A stretch of 20,744 bases of DNA from an uncultured Alphaproteobacteria bacterium (lineage in GTDB: Bacteria > Pseudomonadota > Alphaproteobacteria > Rhizobiales > Rhizobiaceae): NCBI GenBank assembly GCA_929200335.1, contig CAKMZG010000002.1:18738-39481 (forward strand), read 5' to 3'. The position numbers and the translations under genes were made by a program. Within the stretch, counting starts at the first letter, position 1, and every line of letters starts with the position of its first letter. Below, piece by piece: positions 1 through 7,795 of this stretch. The notes under the pieces are model-generated. The model was not told the origin of the DNA. It worked only from the letters and a program-made list of their open reading frames with translations, and ran no database searches.

Positions 1-1611
1 CTATACTCCATTGCTCAACGAGAAGCAGGTAAAACTCATCTCGATGCTATTGGTGAATTACGAGAAGCCGTCGATTTTTTAAGATTTTATGGCATTGAAT
101 GCGAAAAACTAGATTATAAAAATAAAACTTCAAGAGGAATTATTGCTTGTATCTCGCCTTGGAATTTCCCTTTGGCAATTTTTACAGGTCAAATTGCAGC
201 GGCACTGGCCACAGGCAATGTGGTTTTAGCAAAGCCAGCAGAGCAAACGCCATTGATAGCTCATGTTGCAGTAGAACTATTTTATCGTGCAGGCGTTCCA
301 AAATCTGCTTTGCATTTGATCATTGGTGATGGCGAAATTGGCGCTGCATTAGTGAATAATGCTGAGGTTAATGGGGTGTGTTTTACAGGCTCTACAGCTG
401 TAGCAAAACATATAGATCAAGCCATGGCATTTAATCAAACGCCTGATGCAATGTTAATAGCTGAGACCGGTGGTTTAAACGCTATGATTGTAGACAGCAC
501 TGCCTTACCAGAACAAGCCGTTAGAGATATTGTTACATCAAGTTTTCAATCTGCAGGTCAACGTTGTTCTGCTTTGCGCGTTTTATATTTGCAAGAAGAT
601 ATCGCAGATAATGTTTTGGAGATGCTTTATGGTGCTATGGATTGTTTAGAGCTGGGTTGCCCGCAAAATTTATCAACAGATCTTGGGCCATTGATTGATG
701 CAGATGCTCAAAATCATATACAAGAATATTGCAACAATGCACAAAAATCTGGTCGTGTATTAAAGGCACTTGAGGCACCAAATCAAGGATATTTTGTAGC
801 ACCCCATGTTATTGAAGTAGATAGTATTGAAGAAATGGAGCGTGAGATTTTTGGCCCTGTCCTTCATGTGGTTCGATTTCATGCATTTGAACTTCCAGAT
901 ATTTTGCAAAAAATAAATCAAAAAAACTATGGCCTTACTTTTGGCTTACATACAAGAGTAGATGGCAGAGTGCAGGAAATTGTGGATCAAATTAAAGTGG
1001 GTAATATCTACGTAAACCGAAATCAAATTGGTGCGGTTGTAGGCTCTCAACCTTTTGGTGGTGAAGGGCTTTCAGGAACGGGACCAAAGGCTGGAGGTGT
1101 CAATTATTTGCCACGGTTCCTAGATATAAAAGCATCTTTTGCTACCATTAGTCCTATTGAAAACAAATCAATTGAACAAATCGATATGCCAGGACCAACA
1201 GGAGAAGATAATCGCCTTTCAATATTCCCGCGCGGTGACGTGTTGTGTTTGGGTGAGAACTATCAAACAACCCTGCCCTATATAGAAGCTACTTTATCAA
1301 TGGGCAATCGTGTGGTGGCAATTGTTGAGGAGAAGTTAAATCAAAATATCATTCAGAATGATCACCTTAAGCTGCTAAATGGTAAACTCGAAATTGATGG
1401 CTTAAGAACTATCAGCAAAATTTCAGCTGTAAGTGCTTGTGGAAATGCTGAATGGGTCAAAGCCATTCGTCAAATTTTAGCACAACGTGAGGGGATTATC
1501 TTGCCTTTAATCACGGAGCCTCTGGAGGAGCGTTTCATAATTGAACGCCATTTATGCGTTGATCATACAGCATCAGGGGGGAATGCTAAACTTTTGGCAG
1601 AAATGAGCTAA
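1..1611 (+). CDS. putA: Bifunctional proline dehydrogenase / P5C dehydrogenase PutA, C-terminal part (partial)
   Basis: The reading frame is open from base 1 with no start codon, so the N-terminal proline dehydrogenase half lies outside the window. The visible 536 residues are an aldehyde dehydrogenase domain that oxidises glutamate semialdehyde (from P5C) to glutamate with NAD+. It opens with the PutA-typical REAGKT...EAVDFLRFYG stretch. An SPWNFPLAI loop, an FTGS cofactor motif, the general-base Glu in AETGG (codon 155) and the catalytic Cys in GQRCSA (codon 189, bases 565-567) follow. The GSQPFGGEGLSGTGPKAGG signature is near codon 350. About 160 further residues follow, including PGPTGEDNRL and FPRGDVLCLG. 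This extra C-terminal domain is seen in long PutA proteins and is the main reason to prefer PutA over a stand-alone P5C dehydrogenase. The stop abuts the stop of the convergent LysR gene with no gap. Confidence 0.9.
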   Translation, partial: LYSIAQREAGKTHLDAIGELREAVDFLRFYGIECEKLDYKNKTSRGIIACISPWNFPLAIFTGQIAAALATGNVVLAKPAEQTPLIAHVAVELFYRAGVPKSALHLIIGDGEIGAALVNNAEVNGVCFTGSTAVAKHIDQAMAFNQTPDAMLIAETGGLNAMIVDSTALPEQAVRDIVTSSFQSAGQRCSALRVLYLQEDIADNVLEMLYGAMDCLELGCPQNLSTDLGPLIDADAQNHIQEYCNNAQKSGRVLKALEAPNQGYFVAPHVIEVDSIEEMEREIFGPVLHVVRFHAFELPDILQKINQKNYGLTFGLHTRVDGRVQEIVDQIKVGNIYVNRNQIGAVVGSQPFGGEGLSGTGPKAGGVNYLPRFLDIKASFATISPIENKSIEQIDMPGPTGEDNRLSIFPRGDVLCLGENYQTTLPYIEATLSMGNRVVAIVEEKLNQNIIQNDHLKLLNGKLEIDGLRTISKISAVSACGNAEWVKAIRQILAQREGIILPLITEPLEERFIIERHLCVDHTASGGNAKLLAEMS

Positions 1612-2544
1612 TTACTTAACGGCATTTTTGATCCTATGATCTGATTTTGCCGTTGATAATATCCAATCTCTGACAATTTTACTTTGCTGAGAAAGTACTT
1701 TGTTTTTTGACCAAACCAGATAAAAACCAACACCCGTTGGCCAATGCCATTCATTTTTTGCAATCAATAATCCTTGTTCTATCAATTTTTGTATGGTGTG
1801 ATCCCAACCAAAACAAATACCCTCACCTGCCATCGCAGCTTGAACGACAAGCGCATAATCATTAAAGCGCAATCCCTTTTGTTCGCTATCAAAATTAATA
1901 TTATGATACTTAAACCATTCCTGCCAAGATGGTCTTTCACGAATTGGTTCTTCTAAATGAATCAGTGATTGCTCTAATAATTCCGCAGGATATTTAAAAT
2001 TACAAAAAGCATTCTTATATTGTGGAGATGCAGCAGGATAAATTATTTCAGAACAAATTAATGCGCTATTACAATCTTTCCAATCGCCATTACCACGACG
2101 AATGGCCAAGTTTATATCTTCTGCATCTATATTGGGTTCATAAAAACTGCTTTGCAATCTCAAATCAATATTACCATGCAATTCACGCAAATGGTTTAAT
2201 CTTGGCATCATCCAATAATGGGCAAAGGCAGAAGATGAGTTTAAAGTTACATATTCTGTATTTTCTGTAGCTCTAATATTTTCAATACTGGTACTGATTT
2301 GACTTAATGGCTCAGTAATTTCGTCTAATAATTTTTGCCCAAGATAGGTTAAAGTAATTTTTTTATGATCTCTGTTAAACAGTAGTACATCTATACTAGC
2401 CTCTAGCTGTTTTATGGCAGCACTAACCGCGGGCTGCTGAATGTTTAATTCTTGTGCAGCCTTAGTAAAGGAGTTTAAACGTGCTGCAACCTCAAAAATA
2501 ATGAGATTCCGCGGCGAATGTAAGGTTTTCCAAGTATTTTGCAT
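1612..2544 (-). CDS. LysR-family transcriptional regulator (GcvA-like)
   Basis: This 310-residue protein has the usual LysR length and layout. A winged helix-turn-helix lies at about residues 13-70 (FEVAARLNSFTKAAQELNIQQPAVSAA, then LFNRDHKKITLTYLGQ), and a periplasmic-binding-like effector domain covers about 93-295. The Arg-poor, F/TKAA-type HTH resembles the GcvA branch. The gene is divergent from the MttB/dehydrogenase pair across 104 bases, so it probably controls that pair and itself. It could also act on putA, which converges on it with no spacing. The ATG at 2544-2542 is the only reasonable start, yet only an A/T-rich tract and no Shine-Dalgarno sequence precedes it, so expression may be low. 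The effector is unknown; a betaine or N-methyl amino acid is an inference from context. Confidence 0.88.
   Translation of the reverse strand: MQNTWKTLHSPRNLIIFEVAARLNSFTKAAQELNIQQPAVSAAIKQLEASIDVLLFNRDHKKITLTYLGQKLLDEITEPLSQISTSIENIRATENTEYVTLNSSSAFAHYWMMPRLNHLRELHGNIDLRLQSSFYEPNIDAEDINLAIRRGNGDWKDCNSALICSEIIYPAASPQYKNAFCNFKYPAELLEQSLIHLEEPIRERPSWQEWFKYHNINFDSEQKGLRFNDYALVVQAAMAGEGICFGWDHTIQKLIEQGLLIAKNEWHWPTGVGFYLVWSKNKVLSQQSKIVRDWILSTAKSDHRIKNAVK
1618..1654. other. Inverted repeat just after the putA stop, inside the lysR 3' end
   Basis: AACGGCA (1618-1624) and TGCCGTT (1648-1654) are perfect 7-base complements. Between them GATC (1630-1633) and GATC (1638-1641) can form an inner 4-base stem with a CTAT loop. 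It is the only sizeable RNA structure I see downstream of putA. No T-run follows it, so it would be a poor intrinsic terminator and may simply be part of the lysR coding sequence. Confidence 0.3.
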
Positions 2545-2550
2545 AATTTT

Positions 2551-2603
2551 TTTTAATGCATATTATAAGTTTTTTCCAGCTTTATTTATGTTTTAAAGCA
2601 TAT
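2551..2603. promoter_or_regulatory. Imperfect 13-bp direct repeat in the lysR/mttB divergent promoter region
   Basis: TTTTAATGCATAT (2551-2563) and TTTTAAAGCATAT (2591-2603) match at 12 of 13 bases and start exactly 40 bases apart, close to four helical turns. They sit in the 104-base gap between the divergent LysR and MttB-family genes. The first copy contains the palindrome ATGCAT. A possible -10 element CATAAT (2606-2611) lies directly after the second copy. A pair of operator half-sites for the neighbouring LysR regulator is the natural reading, but binding is inferred. Confidence 0.4.
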
Positions 2604-2648
2604 ACCATAATTTTTATTGATTAGGATAAGCCCCATTAGGAGGATGAG

Positions 2649-4172
2649 ATGGCTAGACGCAGTAAACGCAGAACAAATGAGGTAAGCAAAAGAAAAACAG
2701 CATTGGCATCTCCCCATGTAAAGCGAATTATCCCGTATTATGATGTGCTTGATGAAGAGCAAATGCAGAAAATTGATGCCCATGTGGATTGGATGCTTGA
2801 AAATGTTGGCTGCGCTTTTCGTGATGATCCCTATGCTTTAGAGATATGGCGCAAGGCAGGCATTAAACCAGTTGATGATGATATCATTCGCGCACCAGCA
2901 GATTTTATTCGCGATCTTTGCTCAAAAGCTCCATCAAAATTTACCCAACTCGCAAGAAATCCCGAGCGTTCTATTACCATTGGCGAAGGAAACCAAGTTT
3001 TTGGTCCAATATTTGGCGCACCATTTGTGCGTGATCTTAAAAATGGCCGCCGTTATGGTGATATGGAAAGTCTGCATAAATTGGTGAAACTTACCTATAT
3101 GCATCCAAACTTGCATCAAGGTGGATTAGTCACTTGTGAGCCTTGCGATGTGCCAGTTAGCAAACGTCATTTAGATATGTTGTTAGCTCACATGACTATG
3201 AGTGATAAACCTCATCTTGGAGCAATTATAGAAAAAACGAGAGCAGAAGACAGCGTAGCCATGACAGAAATTGTTTTTGGCAAGGAGGTGATGGAAAATA
3301 ATTGCTGTATCATGGGCAATGTAAATACTAACTCTCCTTTGCTGGTTGATAAAGTGGTGACAGAAGCTGTTGTGGCCTATTGCTCTAAGGGTCAAGGGAT
3401 TATCGTGGTGCCCTTTATTTTAAGTGGCGCAATGGGGCCTGTATCAACCGTGGCATCGATTGCTCAAGCGTTATGTGAAGCTATGATGGTTTGCGCATTT
3501 TCACAATTGGTTAAGCCGGGAGCACCCTTCATTCTTGGTAATTTTTTAAGTTCTATGTCATTGAAATCTGGCGCCCCCACCTTTGGAATGCCAGAGCCTA
3601 TTTTATCAAATTATGTTGTAGGGCAGATGGCGCGTCGCCTAAACTTACCACTGCGTTGTGGAGGATCTTTAACAGCATCAAAAATAGAAGATGCACAAGC
3701 AGCTTATGAATCAGCAGATAGTATGCATTCAACCATGTTGGCGGGTGCTAATTATGTTATTCATAGCGCTGGCTGGCTAGAAGGTGGCCTTTGTACCGGG
3801 TTTGAAAAACTCATAATGGATGCTGATAGACTTGGCAGTTATCAAAAAATTCTCGATCAAGGTTTAGACCTTTCAGAAGAGGCGTTTGCAAAAGATGCCT
3901 ATAATGAAGTTTTGCCGGGCGGGCATTTTTTAGGCTCTAACCATACCATGCGAAATTATCAAACAGCATTTTATGAACCTAAACTAAGTAATAGTGAAAA
4001 TGTGGAAAGTTGGGAAGAATTAGGCAGTAAGGATATGCGCCAAAGGGCTTATGAGCGGTGGAATCAAATGTTGGAAGAATATGAAAAGCCACCTATCGAT
4101 AGTGCCTTAGAAGAAGAGCTGAAAGATTATGTTGCAAGACGCAAATCAGAATTACCAGATGCGTGGTATTAA
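2649..4172 (+). CDS. MttB-superfamily (trimethylamine methyltransferase-like) protein, non-pyrrolysine type
   Basis: This 507-residue protein belongs to the MttB family (Pfam MTTB), whose members move a methyl group from a quaternary or tertiary amine to a corrinoid protein. The family match is clear in the second half: HPNLHQGG, the glycine-rich ILSGAMGPVST, PGAPFILGNF and LRCGGSLTASKIEDAQAAYES, then LAGANYVIHSAGWLEGG. The frame has no internal TAG, so unlike archaeal trimethylamine MttB it carries no pyrrolysine. It belongs with the non-Pyl homologues, which include the betaine demethylases MtgB (glycine betaine) and MtpB (proline betaine). The start at 2649 has a perfect AGGAGG (2638-2643) five bases upstream. 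The next gene begins 23 bases after the stop, so the two form an operon. No corrinoid protein or corrinoid reductase gene is in the window. The substrate cannot be read from sequence. Confidence 0.88.
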   Translation: MARRSKRRTNEVSKRKTALASPHVKRIIPYYDVLDEEQMQKIDAHVDWMLENVGCAFRDDPYALEIWRKAGIKPVDDDIIRAPADFIRDLCSKAPSKFTQLARNPERSITIGEGNQVFGPIFGAPFVRDLKNGRRYGDMESLHKLVKLTYMHPNLHQGGLVTCEPCDVPVSKRHLDMLLAHMTMSDKPHLGAIIEKTRAEDSVAMTEIVFGKEVMENNCCIMGNVNTNSPLLVDKVVTEAVVAYCSKGQGIIVVPFILSGAMGPVSTVASIAQALCEAMMVCAFSQLVKPGAPFILGNFLSSMSLKSGAPTFGMPEPILSNYVVGQMARRLNLPLRCGGSLTASKIEDAQAAYESADSMHSTMLAGANYVIHSAGWLEGGLCTGFEKLIMDADRLGSYQKILDQGLDLSEEAFAKDAYNEVLPGGHFLGSNHTMRNYQTAFYEPKLSNSENVESWEELGSKDMRQRAYERWNQMLEEYEKPPIDSALEEELKDYVARRKSELPDAWY

Positions 4173-4195
4173 TAAAATTTATTGGGGAGTAAAAA

Positions 4196-6646
4196 ATGCC
4201 AGAAATACAAAAAGATGAAAATAAACAAGATAGAAAGCTACCATCTCATGCTAAGGTTGTGGTCATTGGCGGCGGTGTTGTTGGTTGTTCAATTTTGTTT
4301 CATTTGGCTAAATTTGGCTGGAAAGACGTTATTTTATTAGAGCGAGATGAATTAACCTCTGGCTCTTCTTGGCATGCAGCAGGGCAAATTCATACCATCA
4401 GCTCAGATCCTAATATTTCTCGCCTGCAAAGCTATACAATCGATCTCTATAAAGAAATTGAAGAAACTTCAGGCCATAGCGTTGGGCTTAATATTACAGG
4501 CGGATTTTATTTAGCATCTAATAAAACCTGGTATGATTATTTAAAGCGTGAACGCTCAAAAGCCCGTTATATGGGATTGCATCAAAAATTTATTTCACCA
4601 CAAGAAGTTGCTGATCGCCATCCTTTAATTGATCCTAAACATTACCTTGCAGCCCTTTGGGATGATCAAGATGGCGACCTCGATCCTTCCGGCGCAACCT
4701 ATGCTTTTGCCAAGGCTGCTAAAGTACATGGAGCTGATTATTTTACCCACACGCCAGTTACTGGCACCTCTCAACGCTCTGATGGTTCATGGGACGTTGA
4801 AACACCAAAAGGTAAAATTAATGCTGAACATATTGTTAATTGTGGCGGTTTATGGGCGCGCGAGGTTGGCCATATGCAAGGTGTTAATTTGCCTGTTCAA
4901 CCTATGGAGCATCATTATCTTATTACAGAAAAAATTGATGCTGTTGTTAATCATCCAACTCGCCTGCCCGCTGGCATTGACTATGAAGCTAATATTTATT
5001 TTCGCCAAGAACGCCAAGGCATGTTGCTTGGTACCTATGAGCCAAAAGGCACACCATGGAAAATAGATGGCACACCATGGAATTTTGGACATGAATTATT
5101 GCAACCTGATATTGATCGTATTGCAGAACGTTTAGAGATGTCTTTTGAGCGTATTCCTGCAATTGGTGAAGCTGGCATTAAAGACATGATTAATGGGCCT
5201 TTCACTTTTGGCCCTGATGGCAACCCAATGATTGGCCCTGTACCAGGGATGCAAAATTATTGGGTGGCCGTTGGTGTCATGGCAGGCTTCTGTCAAGGTG
5301 GCGGCGTCGGTTTAACTATGGCAGAATGGATGATAGATGGTGAACCCTCTATCGATGTGTGGGCTATGGATGTTGCACGCTTTGGTGATTTTGCATCCCC
5401 TGATTGGGGCACAAAAAAATCTACGGAAAACTATGAACGTCGTTTTGTAATGACGTTTCCAAATGAAACTTTACCAAAAGGTAGAATGCAAAAAACAACA
5501 GCCCTTTATGACAGGTTAGTAAACAAGGGCGCTCGCATGGGACAGAGTTTTGGCTTAGAACATGCGTTATGGTTTGCTGACAACCCAGATGATGCATGGG
5601 AAGAGCCAACATTTGAGCGTAACCGAAGTCATGACTATGTGGCAAAAGAAGTAGAAGCCGTTCGCACAAAAGTTGGTGGCATAGAAATTGCAAATTTTGC
5701 AAAGCATGAATTTAAAGGCGCAGGCGCGAGAGCTTATCTTAATAAAATTATGGCGGGCTTTATACCAAAATCTGGCCGCATTACCTTGACCCCAATCTTA
5801 ACTGAACAAGGCAAGTTATATGGTGATCTTACGGTTGCCTGTCTTAGTAATGATCATTTTGTGGCTTTTGGTAGTGGTGCAATGCAAGACGCACATCGCC
5901 GCTGGTTTGAAAAACACCTTCCCAACGATGTTACCTATAATAATGTTTCGGATGATTGGCATGGCATTGCAATTTCAGGGCCAAATGCTCGATTGCTTTT
6001 AGATAAAATAACCCGTGATGATGTTTCAAATGATGCTATGAAGTTCAGGGATTGCAAACATACATTTGTAGGTGGTGTACCCGTAATTTTAAACCGCATT
6101 AGCTTTTCAGGTGAACTCGGCTATGAAATTTATTGTCACCCAAGTTACTTATTGAGACTTGGACAAACCATTGAAGATGCTGGGGTAGATTTGGGGTATC
6201 GTTGGTATGGAGCAAGGGCACTTATGAGTTTACGTCTTGAAAAATCATGGGGCGTCTGGACTATGGATTTTAGACCAGACTTCACACCTCTAGAATCTGG
6301 TCTTGATGTCTTTATCAATTGGAAAAAAGAATTCATTGGCAAAGCCGCTGCTAAAGCCCAAATGGAAGAAGGCTGCAAAACAAAATTAGTAACCATGATC
6401 TTAGATGTTGATGGCATTGATGTGAGTAATGATGAAGCTATTTTGAAAGATGGTAAGGCCATTGGTTATGTGAGCTCAGGTGGCTATGCACATCATGTTA
6501 ATAAATCTATGGCAATGGGATATGTGCAATCTGAATATGCTATAGCGGATGAAATCGTACAAGTGGAAATCATGGGAAATATGATTGAGGCACAGATCAT
6601 AGGCGAACCATTATATGATCCTAGTGGAAGTAACATGAGGGGTTAG
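4196..6646 (+). CDS. FAD-dependent dimethylglycine/sarcosine dehydrogenase-like protein with C-terminal GcvT domain
   Basis: This 816-residue protein has the architecture of the dimethylglycine dehydrogenase family. A Rossmann FAD motif (VVVIGGGVVG, about 21-30) begins the DAO domain, which runs to about residue 390. SGSSWHAAG follows, with His60 at the position that binds FAD covalently in DMGDH. A linker (about 395-450) leads to a folate-binding GcvT-like domain (about 450-800, with AISGPNARLLL, GGVPVILNRISFSGELGYEIY and GARALMSLRLEK). Relatives oxidise an N-methyl group and pass the formaldehyde-level carbon to tetrahydrofolate. GGGGAG precedes the ATG at 4196. Paired with the MttB-like gene, it plausibly removes the next methyl group from the same amine. 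N-methylproline, dimethylglycine or sarcosine are candidates. It ends six bases from the stop of the convergent HxlR gene, with no visible terminator. Confidence 0.9.
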   Translation: MPEIQKDENKQDRKLPSHAKVVVIGGGVVGCSILFHLAKFGWKDVILLERDELTSGSSWHAAGQIHTISSDPNISRLQSYTIDLYKEIEETSGHSVGLNITGGFYLASNKTWYDYLKRERSKARYMGLHQKFISPQEVADRHPLIDPKHYLAALWDDQDGDLDPSGATYAFAKAAKVHGADYFTHTPVTGTSQRSDGSWDVETPKGKINAEHIVNCGGLWAREVGHMQGVNLPVQPMEHHYLITEKIDAVVNHPTRLPAGIDYEANIYFRQERQGMLLGTYEPKGTPWKIDGTPWNFGHELLQPDIDRIAERLEMSFERIPAIGEAGIKDMINGPFTFGPDGNPMIGPVPGMQNYWVAVGVMAGFCQGGGVGLTMAEWMIDGEPSIDVWAMDVARFGDFASPDWGTKKSTENYERRFVMTFPNETLPKGRMQKTTALYDRLVNKGARMGQSFGLEHALWFADNPDDAWEEPTFERNRSHDYVAKEVEAVRTKVGGIEIANFAKHEFKGAGARAYLNKIMAGFIPKSGRITLTPILTEQGKLYGDLTVACLSNDHFVAFGSGAMQDAHRRWFEKHLPNDVTYNNVSDDWHGIAISGPNARLLLDKITRDDVSNDAMKFRDCKHTFVGGVPVILNRISFSGELGYEIYCHPSYLLRLGQTIEDAGVDLGYRWYGARALMSLRLEKSWGVWTMDFRPDFTPLESGLDVFINWKKEFIGKAAAKAQMEEGCKTKLVTMILDVDGIDVSNDEAILKDGKAIGYVSSGGYAHHVNKSMAMGYVQSEYAIADEIVQVEIMGNMIEAQIIGEPLYDPSGSNMRG

Positions 6647-6652
6647 GAATTA

Positions 6653-7045
6653 TTATTTTGCTGACATATCAAATTTATTTCGTGCCTTATCAATAGCATT
6701 TAAATTTTCTAAAGCCCAATACCCCAAAGCTGTCACAGGCTCGCAAAATGATTTGCCCATAGGCGTTAAACTATATTCAACCTTTGGAGGGATGGTTGGA
6801 TATTGCTTGCGATTAACCAGCCCATCGCGTTCTAGTTCTCGAAGAGTTAAACTTAACATCCGTTGAGAAATACCTAGATTTCGTTTTAACTCATTAAACC
6901 GAAGCGTGCCATATTGTGTTAATGAAATAATTACCAGAATACTCCAGCGATCACCCACGCGCGATAGCACCTCATTGATACGGCTACAGTCTGGGCATTT
7001 GGATGCCTCAATGTCTTTAGTATCCTTTTTGTTACTAAGGTTCAT
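6653..7045 (-). CDS. HxlR-family winged-helix regulator
   Basis: This 130-residue regulator has a single HxlR (DUF24) winged helix spanning about 22-110. Family hallmarks are DRWSILVI, FNELKRNLGISQRMLSLTLRELERDGL and VEYSLTPMG. ATG at 7045 is chosen over a TTG 18 bases upstream (7063), because AAGG sits seven bases before it. Cys17 and Cys20 (CPDC) precede the first helix, and Cys101 lies near the dimer helix. N-terminal cysteines of HxlR proteins such as YodB and HypR sense quinones, aldehydes or hypochlorite, so a thiol switch is plausible here. The gene is divergent from a nitroreductase/HchA pair, an arrangement that recalls HypR control of the nitroreductase HypO in Bacillus. Target and inducer are inferred. 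Confidence 0.88.
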   Translation of the reverse strand: MNLSNKKDTKDIEASKCPDCSRINEVLSRVGDRWSILVIISLTQYGTLRFNELKRNLGISQRMLSLTLRELERDGLVNRKQYPTIPPKVEYSLTPMGKSFCEPVTALGYWALENLNAIDKARNKFDMSAK

Positions 7046-7081
7046 TTTTGTGCCTTCTTGCAATCTTATTAGTTTCGATTA

Positions 7082-7108
7082 TATAGTCAGTTACAAATAT
7101 ATACTATA
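7082..7108. promoter_or_regulatory. Inverted repeat TATAGT-N15-ACTATA, candidate HxlR operator and promoter
   Basis: TATAGT (7082-7087) and ACTATA (7103-7108) are perfect complements 15 bases apart in the 93-base gap between the divergent HxlR and nitroreductase genes. The right arm overlaps two tandem TATACT hexamers (7100-7105 and 7105-7110), either of which could be a -10 box for the nitroreductase. No good -35 match stands at the proper distance. A repressor bound here would cover the promoter. The role is inferred from position. Confidence 0.4.
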
Positions 7109-7138
7109 CTTTTGAAATAACACAATAGGAACTGATAA

Positions 7139-7780
7139 ATGACTGAAAAAACTTTGCTTGAACAATTAGACTGGCGCTATGCAACAAAAAAAATGGATCC
7201 AGCTAAAACCGTACCTCAAGAGAAAGTCGATGTAATTGTTGAAGCTATTCGCATGGCACCTACATCTAGTGGCACTCAGCCTTTTGAATTATTCGTAATC
7301 ACTAATGATGATGTTAAAGCGAAAATTCGTGAGGCTGCTGGCGATCAAGCACAGGTAAGCGAAGGCTCTCATCTATTGGTTTTTGCTGCATGGGATAATT
7401 ATACCGCAGAGCGCATTGATGAAGTTACAAATTTAAATATTCAAGAGCGTGGTGAAATTCCCCTAATTCATGAGTATTATGGAAACCTAAAGGCCAATTA
7501 TGTGCCGCGTGATGCTGAAGTAAATTATGCTCATGCTGCTCGTCAGGCCTATATTGCGCTAGGCATTGCATTAGTTGCTGCAGCTGAACAAGAAGTTGAT
7601 AGCACACCCATGGAAGGGTTCTCGCCTGAAATGGTAGATGATATTTTAGGGTTAAAAGAGCAAGGCCTACGTTCAGTAGTATTATTGCCATTGGGATATC
7701 GCGATCCATCTGCTGATTGGTTATTGCCTATGAAAAAAGTACGTAAATCACTCGATACCATCGTAACAAGTATCGATTAA
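7139..7780 (+). CDS. Nitroreductase-family FMN oxidoreductase (NfsB/HypO-like)
   Basis: At 213 residues this is close to NfsB-type nitroreductases. The N-terminal WRYATKKMD (12-20) supplies the Arg and Lys that contact FMN phosphate. APTSSGTQPFELFVI (about 41-55) is the second FMN-binding loop, and the C-terminal LPLGYRDPSADWLLPMKKVRKSLD closes the fold. Enzymes of this kind are cytoplasmic FMN dimers that use NAD(P)H to reduce nitroaromatics, quinones or other electrophiles. TAGGA (7126-7130) is spaced eight bases from the ATG. The stop is 15 bases before the HchA-like gene, so the two are co-transcribed. The divergent HxlR gene probably regulates them. The physiological substrate is not readable from sequence. 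Confidence 0.88.
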   Translation: MTEKTLLEQLDWRYATKKMDPAKTVPQEKVDVIVEAIRMAPTSSGTQPFELFVITNDDVKAKIREAAGDQAQVSEGSHLLVFAAWDNYTAERIDEVTNLNIQERGEIPLIHEYYGNLKANYVPRDAEVNYAHAARQAYIALGIALVAAAEQEVDSTPMEGFSPEMVDDILGLKEQGLRSVVLLPLGYRDPSADWLLPMKKVRKSLDTIVTSID

Positions 7781-7795
7781 GATAGGATTTTCAAA

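Noticed and set aside
172..1611. A complete aldehyde dehydrogenase starting at a TTG at 172
   Set aside because: The same frame is open and PutA-like back to base 1 (REAGKT motif), so the TTG is an internal Leu codon in a gene cut by the window edge.
2649..4172. Pyrrolysine-containing trimethylamine methyltransferase
   Set aside because: The frame is uninterrupted with no in-frame TAG, and no pyl genes are present; it is a non-Pyl homologue.
6145..6462. 105-residue minus-strand ORF inside the dehydrogenase gene
   Set aside because: It is a shadow of the conserved GcvT-domain coding sequence with no recognisable protein features.
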